This document shows, one piece after another, positions 50,901 to 57,921 of a stretch of 62,000 nucleotides of DNA. The notes below the pieces were generated by a model that did no database searches, was not told the DNA's origin, and was given only the letters and a program-made list of their open reading frames with translations. A program made the position numbers and the translations under genes. Each line of letters begins with the position of its first letter. The first letter of the stretch is position 1. Source of the stretch: Gnetum montanum (lineage: Eukaryota > Streptophyta > Gnetopsida > Gnetales > Gnetaceae); NCBI GenBank assembly GCA_015680685.1, contig MNCI01004036.1, positions 35,761 through 97,760 of the forward strand, written 5' to 3'.

Positions 50901-53900
50901 TACAGTTCAATGTAATTAACAACGGCCTGAAAATCAACTTCTTTTTCTCTGATTAACTATGAAAGACTATCTCGTAATTAGGAAGATTTATGCCATGAGA
51001 ATGCCCCAACATACTCTTAGCTTTGAAGACAGCACCTAAAGCATCGGCAACAAGGATGAAAATATAAAGAGATCTCCCAAGGTGAATATAAGGGGTAAAC
51101 ACCCCATTGATAAAAATAACAGAAGTTGCATCTGCAGATAACATTTGCAGCGTCTCTCAAAGGCTCCTCCCAATCTATGATGTCTAATAACCTTCACAAG
51201 GAAATCCTACCCAAGACAATCAAAAGCTTTATCAAAATCAAGCTTAAAGAGAATAGCATCCTGAACAGTATTGGAAGCCCTATTCATAGACTCCACTACA
51301 GTTATTACATTAACTAAAATGAACCTGCTCTTCATGAAACCTATTCGTTCTCTTCTAATAAGATCAAGAAGAAAATTTTTTTAACCTGTTAGCAAGAGCT
51401 TTACCAATAATTTTATAAATAACATTCAACAGGGTAATCGGTCTCCAATTATTCATGGTACTAGAGTCACCTGCTTTTAGAAGAAGCTTTTAAACACTTT
51501 TGTGTTAAGAGTAATCCCCAAACTGCCTTTTTCAAGGGCTTCAAGATAAACATGGTAAGTATCATTTTCAACAAGAAGCTAAAATCTTTTATAAAATCTT
51601 TGTAGGCAATCCATCCATTCAAGGAGCTTTACCATCTTTAATGTGTCGAAAAGCCTTTAAAAACTCATCTTTAGAGAAGCAACTGTCATTGCCAAAAATA
51701 TTTTGGTTGAAAGACTTAAAAGCTTTAAGGCATGTCTTAATGGCTTCTTCATCCACACCATTTAATTTTTGTCTGTTTTTTAGGGGGTCAGAAACAAGTT
51801 AGGTGAAATGCTTGCATACTTCAACATAATTTACTAGAATCAAATTGTGACTTGTAGGATGCAAATCACAAACATTAACCAAGAAGGTACACTTAAATAA
51901 GTATCCAAAGCTCATTGCCTTGCAAGAAACAAGTTGTGAGTCCGACTTGCACGTAAGGTAACACCATGTTCATTCTATCATTACCTATGTGTTGTCACAT
52001 GAATTGGGAATTTGAAAATACCAAAACATGAAATGCATTGTGAGAGTTTCTGCTTCTTACAATCCAAAACCATAGTAAGAAAGAATGAGGGTATTTATAT
52101 ATAACCTTGGAAAAGTTGGACAGACTTATTATTATCATTATTTATTTAATAAATTCAGATAACTTCCACATTTAATAATTAATTTATCATTATTATTATT
52201 ATTGCAACATAAAAAAGTAGTTTTTGGTTAAGCTGTTTGTAAGGTATTTTTTATTCTTTAGGAACACAGTTATTAATTAATATGAAAATGCAGTGCAAAA
52301 TGAGTTTGCAAACATGAGATTTTCAGAAACAAGTAGGAAATTCAACAGAAACACAAGGTCATAGAACACTAAAAAATAATAGAAAATAAATCAATAACAA
52401 CTAAAAATAGTTCAAAATAGTGATGCAGATCATTGAATGAACAACCATTTGCATTGTAATGTTTTAAACAAAGGATGTTTTTTCTTACATCCAATTATTA
52501 TATCTACTAGATGTCTACTACTACATTAAACTATTGTTAATTAAGGGTGAATTACCCATATATTCTAACAAGGTGTGCAGGAATGTTTATTTCCAATATT
52601 GTACTCTGCACTGTATGCTTTAACCAAGGTTTCAGTAGCATTAGTCTGCTGAAAAATATAACAAGACGATATAAGAACGAGGACTGATGTATTCTAATCA
52701 ACATTATGCTATATTTATTATTGTCAAATACATAACCACATCAGATTGGGCTTTCCTGGAAAGATGTCATTAGAAAAACTATTGCAGAGTCCTAGTTCTA
52801 AAATTTTAGTTGTACAGTTCTAAAGATAATTAAACATTAATGTTGCTCAATAAACTCATGGTGTTGCAATTGAACATTTTTCATAGTTTGTAACAATGCA
52901 CTATGAATTAAAACTTTTGATTCATAAAAACCGTTACCAATGGAGACCACAAGCTCAACCACAATCAACAATGCAGTTTGGGATATATTCTGGATTTTCC
53001 TCATCAGTACTGCATGTTCAACTGCACCCCATCATGGAGGTATAATACTTTCAGAATTTCCTAAAAATGTTTGTGATACATTGGAATTATTTAAAATGGC
53101 CTGCAAGCTGTTCAATAATTCAAAATGGTGGTTGCAATTTACATTTCAGGACAAGTGATGCATGTGACATCTTCTTCCAAGCTATACATAAATAATAACA
53201 ATACCTTTGTATCTCAAGCAGGTAGACTCTAGTTCATAAGATCAATTATGCAGTCCATGCTTTTGTATCTTTTTCAGTTATATAAGACACCAAAAAGCAC
53301 TATCTCTATTTTGGAAAAATTCAAGCATTAGTTTCTCTAGTCCACTTCATTGTCTCAAAACTGTCATACTAAATCTTGGAAAAATAATTGTCAACCATGG
53401 TCTGCTGGTGGATGGGATCTGAAACAATTAGGTCTTAAGCTTGTGCTTCTAGGCAAGCTTGCTTAGCAGATTGAAAATGAAAATAAGCCTTAGATTTAAG
53501 TTGTAAAAGCAAAATATTTTTATAATGATATGTCATTTCAGTTAGACCCTAGAATCATCCATGCATCCCCTTATTGGAGAGACACGAAAAACATCAAAGA
53601 TTCAATGGGTAAGCACTGATGAAGCCAAGTATACAACAAAGTCCATTTATCAGCATTGTTATCCCAGTAATCGTGAATCTATCAATGCAAAATGACATTG
53701 TAGAGCTTTAACACCAAGACTCAAATTACTTATGAACAAAATTGTATCTAATAAACTGCCAACCTTTTCCTGGTTGCAAACTCAAGGCATTATTGGCCAT
53801 GATAAATGTCCTAGATGTGAAGTTTTGGAGAATATTGATCATGTTTTGATATCCTGTACTTTTGCTCAATCAGTATGAGATCTCTGGGCATAAACTTTTA

Positions 53901-56900
53901 AAAGAAGGAAGCATTTCAATGTATCTTTTAATGATTTGGCAAAAAAATGAAATATTGTTAGAGTAAATTAGTTGAGGAAATTGATGTGGAGAGCTATTTT
54001 ACCCTGCATTGCAATAACACTCTGGAACTCATGTAATGAGTTTATATTTCAACAGAAACGTATCTCAATTATTTCTATATAGTTTAAAGCTTTAAATCTA
54101 TGGAAAGATTTGGGGATTACAAGGATGAGTTTTTAGTGGCAAAAAAGTTGATCTACTTTCGTGGTTATAAAAATCTTACTTGGTTGTCAATTTTGGTATC
54201 TTGTTTTTTCAACATCTGAATTGTGGAGTTAGCAAACTCTGAACTGCAATCTGGCCAAAATAGATCTGGGATTTCCTTATTTTCAAAAAAAAGAATTAAT
54301 TTAACAAAAATATAAGAGGGATTGCAAAGATAGCTAAGGACAGGTAATTTGAAATAGACTCCCATTGTATGATGTGTAAAGAAAGAACAAAGAGAAGTAG
54401 TAAAGACAATAAGGGTTTGAGTTAAGAACTGGGAAAATAGGTAGGCCAAAGTTGAGTGATATGACAATTGAGGTTGTTATGACTTGGTGTAACTGCCTGT
54501 TAATTAGATTGATGAGAACAAAATCTCTTTTGGCTTTGCCTAAAAAGAAAACGGAAAAAAGCTCTCTTTTGTCTGAAGTTTTTGCTACTACTTGATTCTT
54601 TGATATTTTGAGGAAGCTTAGATGCGAATGGGTCTGGATGCATTACAACAGCCCAATCTTAGACCATCTAGCAATGAACTGGCCTTTTGAGGAAGCAATG
54701 AAGTACCTATTTAACAAAAAAAATGGACAATGCATGCAAAACTAACGATTGATTGACACTCAAAAAAGATGGTCATCTTGAATCAAGAGAACATGTTTAA
54801 ACTAATTGTAATTAAAGTCATGGTTAATATAATTAGTAAAAGCATTAAATAATCCATGTAGCTACAAAATATCTGTAGTGCAAAATTCAGCGTTAGTAAA
54901 AATAAACTAAAAGCGTACTTTACTTTTATGATATAATCCTAAATACTTCATCAGAGCAATATATTGAATTTGTATGTTTCAAGGCAAGTAATACCTGACC
55001 ACTGAAATCATTTCCATGGAAAGCCCTGCAAATGGATAATAAGTAACAAAGATGAATCATCATGATCGCAAAACCTTCTACCAGACTATAAACTAAAATA
55101 AAGAATATCATACATGGAATTCAAGAAGTTAAGGAATTCAATGCTTCTTAAATGTACAAAAAGACAACTATGCACTATTATTCAATGAAAATGATAATAA
55201 GGAACTTTGACATTAATTAAAAATATAGAATGTAACTTCTATTATAAATACATGACATTACTTAACCATAGCTCTTGATACTCTTCATTTGCTATTTACA
55301 ATCTTCTTGCAAACATATGAAGCATTAAATCATATAGAGCATAGCTTATGTTTACGAAGCTACAGATCGAGAATATGGTTGTGATTTCATGGAAACATAT
55401 CAAATCCACAATCTTTACAATATTTTAGTATCTAAACAAATCATATAATTTTGATTGTTCTTCTCACCCTTCTTAGAGTTAAATCTAACTGTGATTGGCC
55501 TCAACTCATATATTGTGTAAATTTAAACATACTCTTAGTGATAAAACTGCCTCTGGTTTATCTTTGTGATATATGTTGTTACTAAATCTACAGGTAAATT
55601 TAATCGTATCATGTTAATAAGTTAAGCATTGTTGGTTCTTTTTTTAAAGGAAAACTAAAAGTAACCCACAAATCCTACAAGACCCAGAAGACCAAAATTT
55701 TCAGCAAAAACATTTATTTGAATTTAAAACAATATAAATGAAGTAGATACTAAAGATGCAAAAGAGTATATGTAGCCCAAGAAATAATCCTTAGTAGAAA
55801 GGCATGATTAGCTTTCCTGAATACACAGGAAAATGTCAGTATCCCTGCTCAAACATAAAAAATGCCCCCAAAAAAGTGTTTAGTTTAGACATATACAAAA
55901 CGTAAAGAGGACGCTAAGCTCACTTGAAGTCTAAGCATAACAGTTAAGACAGACATTTTTGAAATTATGACAAAAAGCCAGAGCTTGTATTACCAATAAA
56001 GCATTGCACTAGGCATAAACACCATGATGGCATTAAGTCCAATGACATGTAAACACTGTAAGAGCCTGAATAGATCATAGTAATTGTATATCTCCTGGTT
56101 TAGATCCATAGTCTTTCCCACTGCTGAATTATTAACAAGAGATCGCAAAATTACACTTATCTTCGCAAAAGATAAAAAAATACGTGTACATACAAATTTT
56201 ACAGCACCAGTATTCCCAATTCCACTTTGTAAGTTGAGCATATTATACCAACAAAACACAAATGTTTGTTTCATCTCATGTGCGAGCATTGCATCTTTCT
56301 TTATGCCTCATGCCACAAATCATGTCTCATTTCTTTAAAAGATAATTATGGCAAAGGAGTAACAAAATTATATGAAGGAGAAACATCATCTAAGGGATTG
56401 TTGTTGCTGAACACAACTTATTTAATACAAGTATATGCCACAAGTGAATATCAAACCAGCACCCCATTGATTGACAAGCAAATGGATCAAAGTTGAGCTA
56501 CATAATCTGGATACATTCATCAAGAAAATATTAATTGTAAAAAATCTCTTTTAATCAATTGCAGGTTATAGAATTTTTTTAAAAAAATCATTGTAAGCAC
56601 ATGCTGAAGCTATTATTGTAGACACCAACACATTCATTCCAGACATATGTCACATATGAAGCCATTTGATTGACAAGCCAGTGAGTTACTATTGAGCTGC
56701 AACACCAATGGTTTGTTGAATAAGGAAAGGAATGTAAATCCAAAGACAAAAACATTAACCATTACGTGGCCTTGCAGTTTGTGCAATGTATAGTATTTGA
56801 AAATCAGATATCATCTCTGGATAATATTATTGAGAATGCTACTTGGAGGACACTTCGATTGCATCATTCCCCTTTCCCCTTACTGCTCCCCAAAAATAAA

Positions 56901-57921
56901 TGAAATATTAAAAAAAATAGACAACAGAAGCCGATAAGTTACCGTTGAGATACAACACTTTTCTTTGTTGGCGGAAAATTGAATTTAAATCTGTAGAAAA
57001 ATCCAAATAATAAATGAAGACACAATTTTTATTCTATCTTGTATTTAATTTTCTGAAAAGCTAGGATTCCGAAGTTACGAAAGAAATTATCCAAGCTTTT
57101 GGGATGCATTGTTGGTCCAGTTCTACCAAAATGATCTTAAGGGTAATATGGTGATAGGGCAAAAGAATGACAATAGGGAAGAAAGATCATGGGTATTTTA
57201 TGTGCCAAGAGGAACTTAAAAAAGATTTCCATAAAACCCATTTGAGAGGACAAAAAAATAAAATAATAAATTTTAGCTTCATGTTGTTCGAAAAAATACA
57301 GTGAGAAATATTTACGGTAGGCTGACTATGAACATCATAACCTGAATAATAAAAAGTACTAATGGACAGCAGCGTTTTGAATCTTACCCCATTTCTTTTT
57401 CTATTTATAAAGTTCATTTCCTTAATTTTTGGACTATAGTGACAATGCGACCTTCTTTGTTTTGCTGTGAATTTGAAATTTTAAATCTAAATGCGAAGGC
57501 AAACTGTCTTGTACTTTTACGTCCAAATTCTTTGATCTGCCTAAAATGGTATACACCTAAATTCCCACAACTTCAAAGAAAACCTTGGTCAAGCAACCTG
57601 CGTAACTTTAGCCCATAACCAGCGTTACCGACTATGGCCCGAACGTCTAGCTCTCCCTGCCTAAAACTCACTGAAATTTTCTGGTTCTAAACACTAGGAT
57701 TTAGAAAACTCACTGAAAAAGATTGCAACGGTTCAGCATTCAGCAGTTCCTCGCAATTGACAGAACCCGTAATCTTAGGAAAAACGAAAAACAATAGAAA
57801 GAATCATCAAGGCGCACCTAACAATCTTGTCAATATATTCAGTACGAAGAAGGGGCCAGAAAGGACCCAAGGCAGCAGTTCCTTCCAAGGCCAGCACCAA
57901 TTGTCGATCTTTGGCGGCCAT
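8478..57921 (-). CDS. MED25: Mediator complex subunit 25 (MED25/PFT1), 15 coding exons
   Basis: MED25 is a Mediator tail subunit that links transcription activators to RNA polymerase II in the nucleus. In Arabidopsis it serves jasmonate, light/flowering and stress signalling. The product is 866 residues (836 in Arabidopsis). Order: von Willebrand A-like domain, about residues 1-215, opening with EGTAALGP at 13-20 and containing ALVVF and CLVQRSGW; a long disordered Ser/Thr/Gln-rich linker, about 220-580; the activator-interacting ACID domain, about 584-708, from KYLKFWE through LIGMLFPG; then a Gln-rich tail (712-767) and a nine-residue repeat (776-838). Exons, 5' to 3': 57818-57921, 54995-55025, 40742-40805, 39298-39428, 38659-38865, 38485-38550, 36785-37019, 36441-36508, 35454-36323, 31653-31706, 13594-13622, 11514-11582, 11336-11420, 9061-9147, 8478-8978. 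All introns are GT-AG, phases agree and no stop interrupts. Family assignment is near certain; exon edges are by eye. Confidence 0.96.
8565..8751 (-). repeat. 27-bp coding tandem repeat in MED25
   Basis: About seven copies of a 27-bp unit, encoding SQxQMQxQL, differ at a few positions that alternate Asn and Ser. It adjoins a CAG/CAA-rich tract at 8779-8945. Confidence 0.9.
9061..9147 (-). CDS. MED25: MED25 exon 14
   Basis: Residues 672-700, SAVVQLPSQTLLLSTSDK through RLIGMLFPG, near-identical in pattern to AVIQLPSQTLLLSVSDK of Arabidopsis. Phase 0 at both ends. Acceptor CTGGCAG, donor GGG|GTATGT. Confidence 0.94.
9148..11335 (-). other. MED25 intron 13
   Basis: A 2,188-bp intron. Apart from the tandem repeat at 10658-11126 I see no element in it. 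Confidence 0.6.
10658..11126. repeat. Minisatellite, about 107-bp unit
   Basis: Roughly 4.4 diverged copies of a unit containing GGCTGGACTTTGT, AAATAAATAATTATCATCAT and GAAATTATTATTTTGG. Copies start near 10658, 10834, 10941 and 11046; the copy at 10767 has lost about 40 bp. It lies 210 bp upstream of the donor side of exon 13. Confidence 0.85.
11336..11420 (-). CDS. MED25: MED25 exon 13
   Basis: Completes Lys643 and encodes QYQGKADLLVFRAMDPHVFL then MQLAEKKL, the second half of the ACID domain. Acceptor TTCAAAG is atypical (AAAG) but the only one that keeps frame and homology. Intron 12 is 93 bp. Confidence 0.92.
11514..11582 (-). CDS. MED25: MED25 exon 12
   Basis: Completes Lys620 and encodes IGTDWPNSMQIIRLISQDHI then NS, matching the WPPTMQIVRLISQDHMNN segment. 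ACID domain core. Acceptor TTTTGCAG, donor AA|GTATGT. Confidence 0.93.
12783..12905 (-). mobile_element. SINE fragment
   Basis: A partial copy of the SINE family (body with ACATCCACTGAGACCTGTTG and GGATCTATTG), directly followed by a fuller copy at 12906-13085. It lacks the tRNA-like head. Confidence 0.6.
12906..13085 (-). mobile_element. tRNA-like SINE copy
   Basis: Read on the minus strand, a tRNA-like head with a B-box-like GGTTTGATTCCAC (complement of 13025-13037) is followed by a body that includes AAATTGAAAAAAGTTTCCG and TCAGTGGATGTAAG. The same body occurs at 12783, 18775, 34318, 37270 and 41033. Confidence 0.65.
13594..13622 (-). CDS. MED25: MED25 exon 11, 29-nt micro-exon
   Basis: Encodes GYRNRTSSD plus two bases, matching GYRSASASD. 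Acceptor TTTAACAG, donor AA|GTAAGT. It sits 18.0 kb from exon 10. Skipping it would shift the frame into a stop in exon 12. Confidence 0.88.
13860..14060 (+). pseudogene. Coding-like remnant, family unknown
   Basis: The plus strand carries a Lys/Glu-rich helical stretch (VHRKDVVKVKELLDHLKGEK, then KEAEFKELIEHEA in another frame) that is more GC-rich than its surroundings and broken by frameshifts and stops. I do not recognise it. It could be an old captured exon or retrocopy. Confidence 0.25.
15710..16251. repeat. Tandem duplication, about 273-bp unit
   Basis: Copy 1 (15710-15982) and copy 2 (15983-16251) both begin ATATTAAGCCTAAG and end near GTGGA(C/T)TTGTTGA. They share most positions, with small indels. 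Function unknown. Confidence 0.85.
16490..17000 (+). mobile_element. RTE-type LINE endonuclease fragment
   Basis: Matches the endonuclease section of the RTE LINE at 22000-22400: shared AGAGAAATGAGAT, AACTTTCAAGAGTG, TTGCAAAGTCATTCT and TTACAACCCA. It is full of stops. Confidence 0.65.
17685..18366 (+). repeat. Copia 5' LTR, split by a LINE fragment
   Basis: Begins TGTTAGATGATAATTCATAC, parallel to TGTTAAATGATAATTCATAC of the 3' LTR, then is interrupted at 17726-18017. It resumes at AAATCATATATAATTC and ends near AATTTAAGA. Confidence 0.8.
17726..18017 (+). mobile_element. 5'-truncated RTE LINE with 8-bp TSD
   Basis: A 292-bp insertion in the Copia 5' LTR flanked by TAAGAGTC at 17718-17725 and 18018-18025. 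It ends with AAGGCTAGGATGATGATGAT, the usual 3' end of the RTE LINEs here, and its frame resembles their C-terminus (KDDLKKSEIAKHLAL). An internal poly(A) run lies at about 17938-17953. Confidence 0.8.
18367..18378 (+). other. Copia primer-binding site, initiator Met type
   Basis: TGGTACTAAAGC immediately follows the LTR and resembles TGGTATCAGAGC, the initiator tRNA-Met complement used by plant Copia elements. Confidence 0.55.
18775..18897 (+). mobile_element. SINE body fragment, plus orientation
   Basis: The complement of the SINE body: CTAGGCAGCACTGAG, GAAACTGGCCTGATAGATC and AAATTTCAGTTTCAG. It lies inside the Copia gag remnant. Confidence 0.6.
19432..19535 (-). mobile_element. RTE LINE 3' end, minus orientation
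   Basis: TCATCATCCTACCCTTGTCC is the reverse of the RTE LINE 3' terminus; the following bases match the same element at 49575-49660. It lies between the Copia gag and protease remnants. Confidence 0.6.
20030..21813 (-). repeat. 2.3-kb TG...CA repeat, copy A (truncated)
   Basis: Matches the last 1.0 kb and more of copy C (47019-49271): for example ACTTAGATGAGAGTTATTTT, TTTGGGGCATTTTTGG and GGGGCTTTCAGGTGTTAGCT. It ends GTGTTACA. The other end is missing where Copia sequence stops at about 20029. Strand is given relative to copy B. Confidence 0.75.
22856..24185 (-). mobile_element. Poly(A)-tailed retro-insertion in the RTE LINE
   Basis: A poly(T)-rich head (22856-22897, plus strand) starts a 1.3-kb AT-rich block lacking LINE similarity. 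LINE sequence resumes at about 24190. The tail position implies a minus-strand retrotransposed sequence, identity unknown. The single ambiguous base of the window, at 22901, follows the poly(T). Confidence 0.5.
24942..25204 (-). mobile_element. Poly(A)-tailed insertion with a G-rich tract
   Basis: Starts with T22 (24942-24963) and shares the pattern TCAGGATTACTGAGAGA / GTACAAGAGAGTACAA with the larger insertion at 43912-44880 (TCAGGATTGTATTAGTGA / AGAGTACAAGATATTACA). It contains a G-run array at 25142-25167. LINE sequence resumes at about 25205. Confidence 0.6.
26836..29149 (+). repeat. 2.3-kb TG...CA repeat, copy B
   Basis: 2,314 bp starting TGTAATACCCAATCATAGGG and ending GCTCATTACA, with 6-bp inverted ends TGTAAT/ATTACA. 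It is the reverse complement of copy C along its length; short landmarks are CAAGTTGTCAACAAAACATG and AGAAAGCTAGTTGAAAGAA. It separates Copia integrase from reverse transcriptase. No clear target-site duplication. It has no coding capacity that I can see; it may be a solo LTR of an unrecognised element. Confidence 0.85.
30666..31091 (+). repeat. Copia 3' LTR, 426 bp
   Basis: Begins TGTTAAATGATAATTCATAC and ends AGTAGAATTTAACA. It aligns with the two halves of the 5' LTR and is followed by GTAGA. Confidence 0.8.
31653..31706 (-). CDS. MED25: MED25 exon 10
   Basis: Residues 593-610, GILGGSRQGKPVPICRLE, corresponding to GNLSGQRQGQPVLITRLE of Arabidopsis: the first ACID strands. Donor GAG|GTTGGT is weak. 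A stronger-looking GTAAGA lies four bases downstream but would shift the frame. Confidence 0.92.
31900..33250 (+). mobile_element. L1-type LINE reverse-transcriptase fragment
   Basis: An open frame of 263 codons (31950-32741) with RT features: NFRLKSLYNVLYKIISKLLA, KTGFVKDKQILEQIIILIHE, LKLHLSKSYDPVSFKFLDV, GFPNHWCSMLKE, LRQRDSISPFLFIIVDEAL. The catalytic FADD box is replaced by FNDTFNF and 5' and 3' parts are missing, so it cannot be active. It is antisense to MED25. Confidence 0.82.
34201..34264. repeat. Perfect 32-bp tandem duplication
   Basis: Two identical 32-bp copies (34201-34232, 34233-34264) starting ACTTCTAGGTAGATTTCATC. Confidence 0.9.
34318..34385 (-). mobile_element. SINE 3' fragment
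   Basis: ATGAAACTGAAATTTTTACT, CATCTATCGGACCAATTTC: the 3' part of the SINE family, without head. Confidence 0.55.
35454..36323 (-). CDS. MED25: MED25 exon 9 (largest)
   Basis: Residues 303-592. A low-complexity Ser/Thr/Gly/Gln-rich linker with the conserved islands LLNNLSQNRQVMSSAAL and MHVSNMLAGGM, ending QLANLSKYLKFWE at the start of the ACID domain. Acceptor ATCCAG, donor GAG|GTAATA. Phase 0 at both ends. Confidence 0.94.
36441..36508 (-). CDS. MED25: MED25 exon 8
   Basis: Completes Val280 and encodes SSLMATHQPAASRPFPLATV then KV, which runs into exon 9 to recreate the family motif TVKVE. Acceptor AATTCAG, donor GTG|GTAATG. It lies in the disordered linker. Confidence 0.82.
36785..37019 (-). 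CDS. MED25: MED25 exon 7
   Basis: Residues 202-279 plus one base. It contains HMVLISEGFVDAFSALS, matching the FYLVLISENFVEACAALS strand that ends the vWA domain, then a Pro/Ser-rich linker. Acceptor TTCTGCAG, donor GCAG|GTCTGT. Confidence 0.92.
37020..38484 (-). other. MED25 intron 6
   Basis: A 1,465-bp intron. It contains a SINE copy at 37270-37420 and nothing else recognised. Confidence 0.6.
37270..37420 (-). mobile_element. tRNA-like SINE copy
   Basis: On the minus strand the head reads ACTTGGTGGTTAAGGCTTGT (A-box-like) and then GAGGTTTGATTTCAT (B-box-like), followed by the family body with CCAACAGATCCCTACGG. Confidence 0.65.
38485..38550 (-). CDS. MED25: MED25 exon 6
   Basis: Residues 180-201, GSVSLSIISPKELPSLKKIY then NA, close to SVSLSVVCPKQLP of Arabidopsis. 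Only 108 bp of intron separates it from exon 5. Donor GCT|GTAAGC. Confidence 0.92.
38659..38865 (-). CDS. MED25: MED25 exon 5
   Basis: Residues 111-179, MLSFSQPGNQ through DAETVAKAYSQ, including HCVLVTTSKPYPLPTPV, which corresponds to HCILITASNPHILPTPV of Arabidopsis. Phase 0 at both ends. Acceptor CTTTCAG, donor CAG|GTTCTT. Confidence 0.93.
39298..39428 (-). CDS. MED25: MED25 exon 4
   Basis: Completes Ala67 and encodes 68-110, CLVQRSGWTTNLDVFMKWLS through DGLAEALL, the best conserved part of the vWA domain. Acceptor GATGTAG, donor TTG|GTATAT. Intron 3 (39429-40741) is 1.3 kb. Confidence 0.93.
39429..40741 (-). other. MED25 intron 3
   Basis: A 1,313-bp intron. A faint SINE-body fragment in plus orientation lies at about 40325-40410; otherwise nothing is seen. 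Confidence 0.5.
40742..40805 (-). CDS. MED25: MED25 exon 3
   Basis: Residues 46-66 plus one base, KVAAGAAEMALVVFSTHGPH followed by Gly: the central vWA strand. Acceptor ACTGCAG. Two donors lie three bases apart. I chose GTATGG (exon end 40742) because it keeps the same spacing as Arabidopsis before ACLVQRSGW. The other (GTGGTA, exon end 40745) removes one Gly. Confidence 0.85.
41033..41212 (-). mobile_element. tRNA-like SINE copy, best preserved
   Basis: On the minus strand it opens GGTGTTAGCTTAGTGGTAAA (A box) and carries a B-box-like ATTTTGATTCCAC (complement of 41151-41163). The body then includes AAATTGGTCTGATAGATCC and ends near AATTTCAGTG. The tRNA-like head makes it a Pol III-type SINE. 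Confidence 0.72.
41230..42960 (+). mobile_element. L1-type LINE fragment
   Basis: Broken frames in order: SIALKLDISKTYDTINWCYM and MTFPNHWT (RT palm), FIDDTFLFFDGNQEF (the FADD-box region, altered), LPTAYFGLPIFVDCMK, and a zinc-ribbon-like C-terminus with IFTGQYLAHKNI and NANHLFINCQF. A 31-bp duplication (42390-42420, 42421-42449) lies within it. Confidence 0.8.
43912..44880 (-). mobile_element. GC-rich poly(A)-tailed retrosequence
   Basis: The plus strand starts with T18 or so (about 43913-43930), so the sequence is a minus-strand, poly(A)-tailed insertion. It is far richer in G and C than anything around it. Read on the minus strand it has a charged, coiled-coil-like stretch (ELETxFREREQERVRQQ, LVDEIRAQVRDELL), then a cysteine-containing segment (PYIILGVNCDCTWGELRCHI) and HNTLDIL-like sequence, with in-frame stops. 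I do not recognise the protein. A smaller relative lies at 24942-25204. It could be the 3' end of an unfamiliar non-LTR element or a retrocopy of a host transcript. Confidence 0.5.
45130..45880 (-). mobile_element. RTE LINE C-terminal fragment
   Basis: On the minus strand: LVQMDSEINNDVIDGVEVGQ, MKWRETSGMLYDKKILLRLK and LLYGMECCPIKK, the RTE C-terminal region. It ends at the (ATG)n-type 3' terminus near 45130-45165. Confidence 0.78.
47019..49271 (-). repeat. 2.3-kb TG...CA repeat, copy C
   Basis: 2,253 bp from TGTAATGAACC to GGGCATTACA. The flanks GTTAT (47014-47018) and GTTAC (49272-49276) look like a 5-bp target-site duplication, as for an LTR element. It is the reverse complement of copy B and interrupts an L1 LINE. 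The size, TG...CA ends and 5-bp duplication fit a solo LTR, but no internal region of a matching element is in the window. Confidence 0.82.
49555..50180 (-). mobile_element. RTE LINE 3' fragment
   Basis: Starts on the plus strand with TTCATCATCATCCTAGCCTT, the reverse of the RTE 3' end. The rest matches the C-terminal part of the RTE LINEs (for example the complement of CATATGCCCAAACCATATAA, the RWFGHM-coding segment). Confidence 0.72.
51828..51892 (-). mobile_element. SINE head fragment
   Basis: The complement of AGAATCAAATTGTGACTTGT and GGATGCAAATCACAA matches the tRNA-like head of the copy at 37270-37420. Confidence 0.45.
53270..54300 (+). mobile_element. L1-type LINE C-terminal fragment
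   Basis: Frames include NNCQPWSAGGWDLKQLGLKL and a zinc ribbon segment, KLPTFSWLQTQGIIGHDKCP followed by RCEVLENIDHVLISCTF. Stops are frequent. Confidence 0.72.
54995..55025 (-). CDS. MED25: MED25 exon 2, 31-nt micro-exon
   Basis: Completes Arg35 and encodes AFHGNDFSGQ (36-45), matching the SFCGSEL-like segment of the Arabidopsis vWA domain. Acceptor TTTGCAG, donor CAG|GTATTA. It is flanked by a 2.8-kb and a 14.2-kb intron, so it is easy for gene finders to miss. Confidence 0.85.
55026..57817 (-). other. MED25 intron 1
   Basis: A 2,792-bp intron. I see no transposon protein remnant, RNA gene or long repeat in it, only AT-rich sequence. Confidence 0.6.
57818..57921 (-). CDS. MED25: MED25 exon 1 (start codon)
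   Basis: Residues 1-34 plus two bases of codon 35, beginning MAAKDRQLVLALEGTAALGP. The ATG at 57919-57921 sits in ATCATGGCC, a good initiation context, and matches the N-terminus of the family. Donor AG|GTGCGC. Intron 1 (55026-57817) is 2.8 kb. Confidence 0.93.

Larger units (their letters stand above)
46560..51830 (-). mobile_element. L1-type LINE, split by two later insertions
   Basis: On the minus strand: NNWRPITLLNVIYKIIGKAL (about 51390-51460), FINGVFTPYIHLGR and FILVADALGAVFKAKSML (50953-51144), KLKPSILTLV (50731-50937), then after the insertions HIHQSLPIGHCLQHSDIS and a CPLCK-like zinc ribbon (46740-46900). The two parts fit one element interrupted by copy C (47019-49271) and an RTE fragment (49555-50180). 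All frames are broken. Confidence 0.75.
40806..54994 (-). other. MED25 intron 2, 14.2 kb, LINE-rich
   Basis: Contains a SINE (41033-41212), L1-type LINEs on both strands, RTE fragments, the GC-rich retrosequence (43912-44880) and repeat copy C (47019-49271). 42961-43600, 51831-53269 and 54301-54994 show nothing I can name, apart from a short tRNA-like SINE head at 51828-51892. Confidence 0.8.

Noticed and set aside
52560-52665. Candidate MED25 exon between exons 2 and 3 (minus strand, acceptor TTTTTCAG, open for 27 codons)
   Set aside because: The translation does not match the vWA domain, and exon 2 joins exon 3 in phase with the correct homology without it.
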